A DNA stretch of 64,000 nucleotides from Prostheceraeus crozeri. Lineage: Eukaryota; Platyhelminthes; Polycladida; Euryleptidae. Every line of letters begins with the position of its first letter. The first letter of the stretch is position 1. The notes below the pieces were generated by a model. That model was not told where the DNA came from. It saw nothing but the letters and a program-made list of their open reading frames with translations, and searched no databases. This document shows positions 59,931-64,000 of the stretch, piece by piece. The stretch spans positions 558,001-622,000 of the forward strand of contig CAJQUW010001979.1 in assembly GCA_907163375.1 (NCBI GenBank), read 5' to 3'. The position numbers were made by a program, and so were the translations under genes.

Positions 59931-62876
59931 TCTACATGCAAAAAGGCCGTTGTAGATACTAAATTTCTGAACCAAAATTACATTAGTAGTTGAAGCACAT
60001 CTACTGATGATTAATAATAATTTAATTATTTACACACATGATGTCGTAGTTGATAGCCTCATACGGGAGGGTGTTCATGATGATGATGTGAAAGCAAAAA
60101 TACGGCACTCCTTTTAGTAATGGCTTTAATAAAAATGAGTTGCTAAAAATATTTACACGGCAAACGTTTCGCGACGCAGTCGCTGCCTCAGTGTACTAAA
60201 AGAAGGTAAAAGCAGTCAGAGTGCGTGGTTTATATATCAGGGTGATAATACCGTAGACAGAGTATCTCTCAGCCAACCAGATAATGTCAGCCAGATACCA
60301 CATAATGTCATTGTTGAAGATAGAATGATCCATAATCAAACAGTTTTTGACAAAAAGATTATACCGACCGATATCACTGGTAATATCTTATTAAAAGATA
60401 CGGGTATAGCCTATCTGTGACGAGACGTCGTGGCATTCCTATTTTTCTACACATTTCAAGCTCTAATTGAAAAAATGAACTTCAAATCAAATAAGCTAAA
60501 TCTTGATGTGAAGAAGTTGAGAAGTTGCCCTGTCTAACTAGCTTAGAGCAGGGTAAACACAATTTTGGGTGTAAGACATCATTTCTGAGTCGCTCGTCAG
60601 AATTGCAACTATAAAGCTTAATATACACAAAATATTCAGGAGAAAAATCTCAAATACAATGATTTCGAAAGTTGTCAGCATGCACAATAGGCCTAAATTC
60701 ATACTTGAAACATGATGTTTCACCTGCATGTAGGCCACTGCATGACTACATATCCATGTAGCACATTTTCCGTAATTATATAGAAGTACAACGTTCGACA
60801 TACGAAAAAGATTTGTACTTATTGATAATCGTTGTTATAAACAAAAGCGCAGTGAACTTAACGGCATCGGTATTGTAATTCACCATAGCTATGCACGTCT
60901 ATGCATGACTATGCTTACCTAACAAATATTCAGCGTTTCTGTTGATCAAACGATATTGTTGTTTTACAATGCTCGAGGAAAAAATGTTGAAAGCTTGAAA
61001 GTTGACAGTTTGTTATGGAATGACCCTGGATTCCTTTTGCATCGTAGGATAGCTTACGTTAAACCCGAGAAGATTTATCATTCATCAAAGTTAAAGTTCT
61101 TTACATTCAGTCCTAACTTTTAAATTGAAATTCAACTTTTAATTTGAATCTAAAAGTTGTAGTTGAAATTCTAGAAAAACTGATGTCTCCAGCAAAAAAG
61201 AGACTTGCTAAATGCTCTGGATTGTGTTAACCAGCTTCAAGTTCTTTGCGATCTGCTCCGTTACTTTGAGAGTACACAAATATACATGCATGTGTGCACA
61301 TCATTGGACGCTATAATTCGATATTAACTATGTCTGATGACAAACTCTAATGATCCATGCATGATTCATAGATTATGAGCACGGGTTCACTATGTGATGG
61401 AATCGAAGGAAGCATAGAAGTTCATCCTTCTGACAAGAGGCTTCACTTCATTGTTTTTGAAGTGAGTAAGAGTCACGCAGGTACATCGGTGAGCTACACA
61501 TAACTGTACATTAAATTTTATGAAAAACAATAATCAACAAAATACCCTTACAGGGAGTTATCATTATGGGTACACATGCAAACTAGGCATCATTGGGAGC
61601 GATCTGTGTTTGAAACTTCTTTATGATAAATAAGATTTTTAATCATCCAAAAGATCTAATCATGAAGTTTAGCATGGAAAACAGACGACAGGAATGTGTA
61701 CGATATTATGTAATCAATCGCTTGTTCGTTGATAGAAATGCAATTTTCACTTATTAAGAATGTCATGACCACAGACGACAGTTACGAATTTTTCATTAAA
61801 AAAGCAGTATTCGAGCAGCAAAATCACAGAGAGCCGTGTAGGATTATTATTTGTCGATCAATGGGCTGGATCCGTAAATATGCTCGTTCATAACATGCCA
61901 AGCTTGGCACGACAGGGACAACTTCGATGACAGAATATTGCAATCTGTAGATATAAAAAAGACCTGATACTGATACTACTGATTACTTGAAACGTAGTAT
62001 CATAGACATAACAATATTGGGTTTTACAAGGAAATCTATATCTACAGATCTCTTGGTGGGTTTTATTTTAAGTCTGCGTAGTACCGTTTCATTCATCAAT
62101 GAAAAGGAATTAGAACAACGTCTGTTTGACTCTACTTAGACATTTGCCGAACTCAGCGATAGTAAAATGGGTTGTAAATGTGTTCTATGTATCAATTAAT
62201 GCAGTTTTTTTAATCTGAAGAATTCTCGAAGGCTGCAGGCATGGGGCGATCAATTTCTTCCGAAAAACCGCACGTTATTGACAAATATTCGTATTTTATA
62301 CACACAAAAAGTCTCTCCTGGATCTCTACGTCTACCGGGACTTATTTAGACTTCTAAAACACGCCTATTAGACCATGTTTTGCAATAACAATGAGAAAGC
62401 CTGAAAGTCAAACATTAAACACGGTGGGCTTGCATCTTTCCAAATCAGTTTTCAAACATGGGATACGTTGCCGTGTCAAGAGCAGGAAACAAGGACTTGA
62501 TGTTCATGAACGCAGAAGATGGGAAAACTTGGGAAAGAAGATGGGGTGTCTCATAGACTGTCCTTGAAATGAGAGTGTAAATACAGTAATGCTTAGACCT
62601 GGGGCTGATCCTGCAGCATCACAAAATTGTGACTCAAGTTCGCATTTCATGAAAAGTCCGTTGTCCTCAAAATAGAAAGCTGTTACTGATCACAAGCAGC
62701 AACATTCTAATTCTATTCAATAGCAAAAAGCAAATCCGCTAAAAAATTATGCAAAAGGGCTTATCATTCATTGCAAATTTTCAGCTACTAAGTCTTTTCA
62801 CTGAATGTCATAAGCTACAAGGCGCTATAACTAATGATGGCTAATAATGCTTATGGGAGAGTGCACATTTACTCAC

Positions 62877-63132
62877 TTAGGGCTCGGTCTCTTCACCACA
62901 ATTTCTTCATCTTCTTTCTCTTTTTCGACTAGCTGCAGAAGTTCGTGATTGGCATGTTGGGCTAAAGTTCGGGCTTCCTTCCTAGTTTCATTGCTGTATG
63001 CAAAACAGGGCAAAATAGCGCATAAAATACCGGATACATATGGCAACATTTGTTGTTGAGATAACAGAATGAATTGGTGAATCCAATCAAGGGCTGTTTG
63101 CTGTATCATCAACCAATCATCGCCAGAATCCG
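62877..63132 (-). CDS. VAC14: VAC14 internal exon (HEAT-repeat region)
   Basis: Minus-strand acceptor TATTCTCTTCCAG precedes and donor GTGAGT follows. The translation runs DSGDDWLMIQQTALDWIHQF, then LLSQQQMLPYVSGILCAILP and FAYSNETRKEARTLAQHANH, ending LVEKEKEDEEIVVKRPSP. Vertebrate VAC14 has [40 protein letters not shown] and SIKEVANVCNQSLMKLV. The exon enters in phase 1 and leaves with two bases of an asparagine codon completed at 42291. Length 256 bp. It covers one HEAT repeat and the start of the variable acidic linker. The ATG at 63166 is intronic, so it is not a start codon. Confidence 0.96.
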
Positions 63133-64000
63133 CTGGAAGAGAATAATTAGTTTGTGATTTTGACATAATATACTTAGCATGAAAAATTCATTTTAAAATT
63201 CAAATATCAGAACCGGCAAATGATGTGATCAACACAATAAAAACAATCAACATAATAACTATTTCACAGCTAAATTGACTAATAAAGCTGACTAGATTCA
63301 TATCTATTTGAGAAAAATTTACTTGTAAGTGGATGAAAGCCACAACAGGTACATATCGCCCTGATTACTGGCATGCATGTTTTGAATAAAAGAAATTATA
63401 AGAAATTATGTATCATTCTGTAGAAAAAAAGCACGACAGTCATATTTGATGTAAGGGGTGCACTACTCCATTTTCGTTGGATAATTTATTCATAAATAAA
63501 ATGTTCCAGTATACAATTTAAGTCAAAAAGTCTGCTACTCACTGCGAACAGTTCTGCAGCTGATATCATCAATCCCTAGATTATGAAGATCAAAGGAAAT
63601 TTAGTCACATAGTGATACTATAACTCTCCGTTTGATTCAAGGTCAGAGCAGTTTGACGACGAAAAACTCGGTGTGTGGAATTGAGGATCGGGTAAGTGAA
63701 AATGGAACTATTGAAACTAAATTTAAATGTCAAGTCTACGTTACGAGAGTTCATTTTGTTGTACTATTTTGTATCATTTATGTTTCGTGCATTGCACTAC
63801 TAATTTCTATGATGAACTAAATAATTTTGGTAAGAAATAAAGCACTGTTTTGAAAATTGAAATTAAATTACATGACCTGATTCTACACCGACAGAGCAAG
63901 CATACATGTGACGTCAAACACGATCAGGAGCCAATCAAGTCACATCAGGGATATTAGAACATAAAAACACGAAATTCCTGAAACCCCTTTTCCATACTGT
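63133..64000 (-). other. VAC14: VAC14 intron, partial
   Basis: Intron upstream of the exon ending at 63132. The preceding exon, expected to end near the equivalent of human NILVIHCQTT, is not in the window. No repeat or gene recognised here. Confidence 0.75.

Larger units (their letters stand above)
42292..62876 (-). other. VAC14: VAC14 intron, about 20.6 kb
   Basis: Donor GTGAGT (minus, at 62876) to acceptor CAG. Besides the listed elements, the stretches 42300-44490, 47690-50470, 51490-53920, 55640-58200 and 59940-62870 show no gene or assignable repeat. A GCGAC/GTCGC hairpin followed by GAAACG near 60165-60191 (minus) is the one notable motif. A GCTAGGGG/CCCCTAGC hairpin near 43094-43131 is short and unassigned. 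Confidence 0.85.

Noticed and set aside
63561-63594. Possible VAC14 micro-exon on the minus strand (TAATCTAG before, GTGAGTAG after)
   Set aside because: Splice-like signals are present, but the 34-bp translation (e.g. DDISCRTVR) does not match the expected VAC14 segment, and the acceptor lacks a good pyrimidine tract.

Overview
This is animal nuclear DNA, not microbial. It is AT-rich, has spliced genes with GT-AG introns tens of kilobases long, and is packed with metazoan transposable elements. The only intact small gene, a histone H4, starts MTGRGKGGK, the form typical of arthropods. An arthropod or related invertebrate with a large, repeat-rich genome is therefore the best guess, but the species cannot be read from the window. 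|| Host genes. The backbone of the window is one gene on the minus strand, VAC14, the HEAT-repeat scaffold of the PIKfyve-FIG4 lipid kinase/phosphatase complex. Four consecutive coding exons are visible at 62877-63132, 42027-42291, 22928-23151 and 8269-8443. They total 920 bp and their splice phases match. Introns of about 20.6, 18.9 and 14.5 kb separate them. Earlier exons lie to the right of the window. The last coding exon(s) were not found and probably lie to the left, so essentially everything else here sits in VAC14 introns. A single intronless histone H4 gene (6116-6427, plus strand) is apparently nested in one of them, in the opposite orientation. || Mobile DNA, left to right: a LINE endonuclease fragment (1-574, minus); a decayed RTE-type LINE (about 4120-5968, plus); a Tc1-like transposase remnant (about 10140-10600); LINE 3' ends (about 12470-13005 and possibly 13420-13975); a 748-bp near-perfect palindrome (15061-15808); a mariner remnant abutting an RTE tail (19600-20500); a 387-bp LINE insertion with 15-bp target duplications (21361-21747, minus); a LINE tail (23690-23920); two Penelope-like remnants (26480-27180 plus, 27396-27720 minus); a mariner-like element with both ends and a nested palindromic MITE (27745-29781); a nearly complete Penelope-like element bounded by 275-bp inverted repeats (30222-33067); a nested cluster of foldback and MITE structures (44500-47150); a mariner-like remnant (50480-51130, minus); a 1.7-kb non-autonomous hAT element (53933-55629); and a short mariner-like element (58964-59930). 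|| Small dispersed families. A roughly 256-286 bp hAT-type MITE occurs three times (13126, 34180, 45913), each flanked by an 8-bp target duplication. A tRNA-headed SINE family occurs three times (10921, 17371, 58207). Several other tRNA-like SINE heads are scattered through the introns. A hammerhead-ribozyme-like motif recurs at or near Penelope-derived sequence. No CRISPR array, rRNA gene, convincing functional tRNA, or retrovirus/LTR-type element was recognised.
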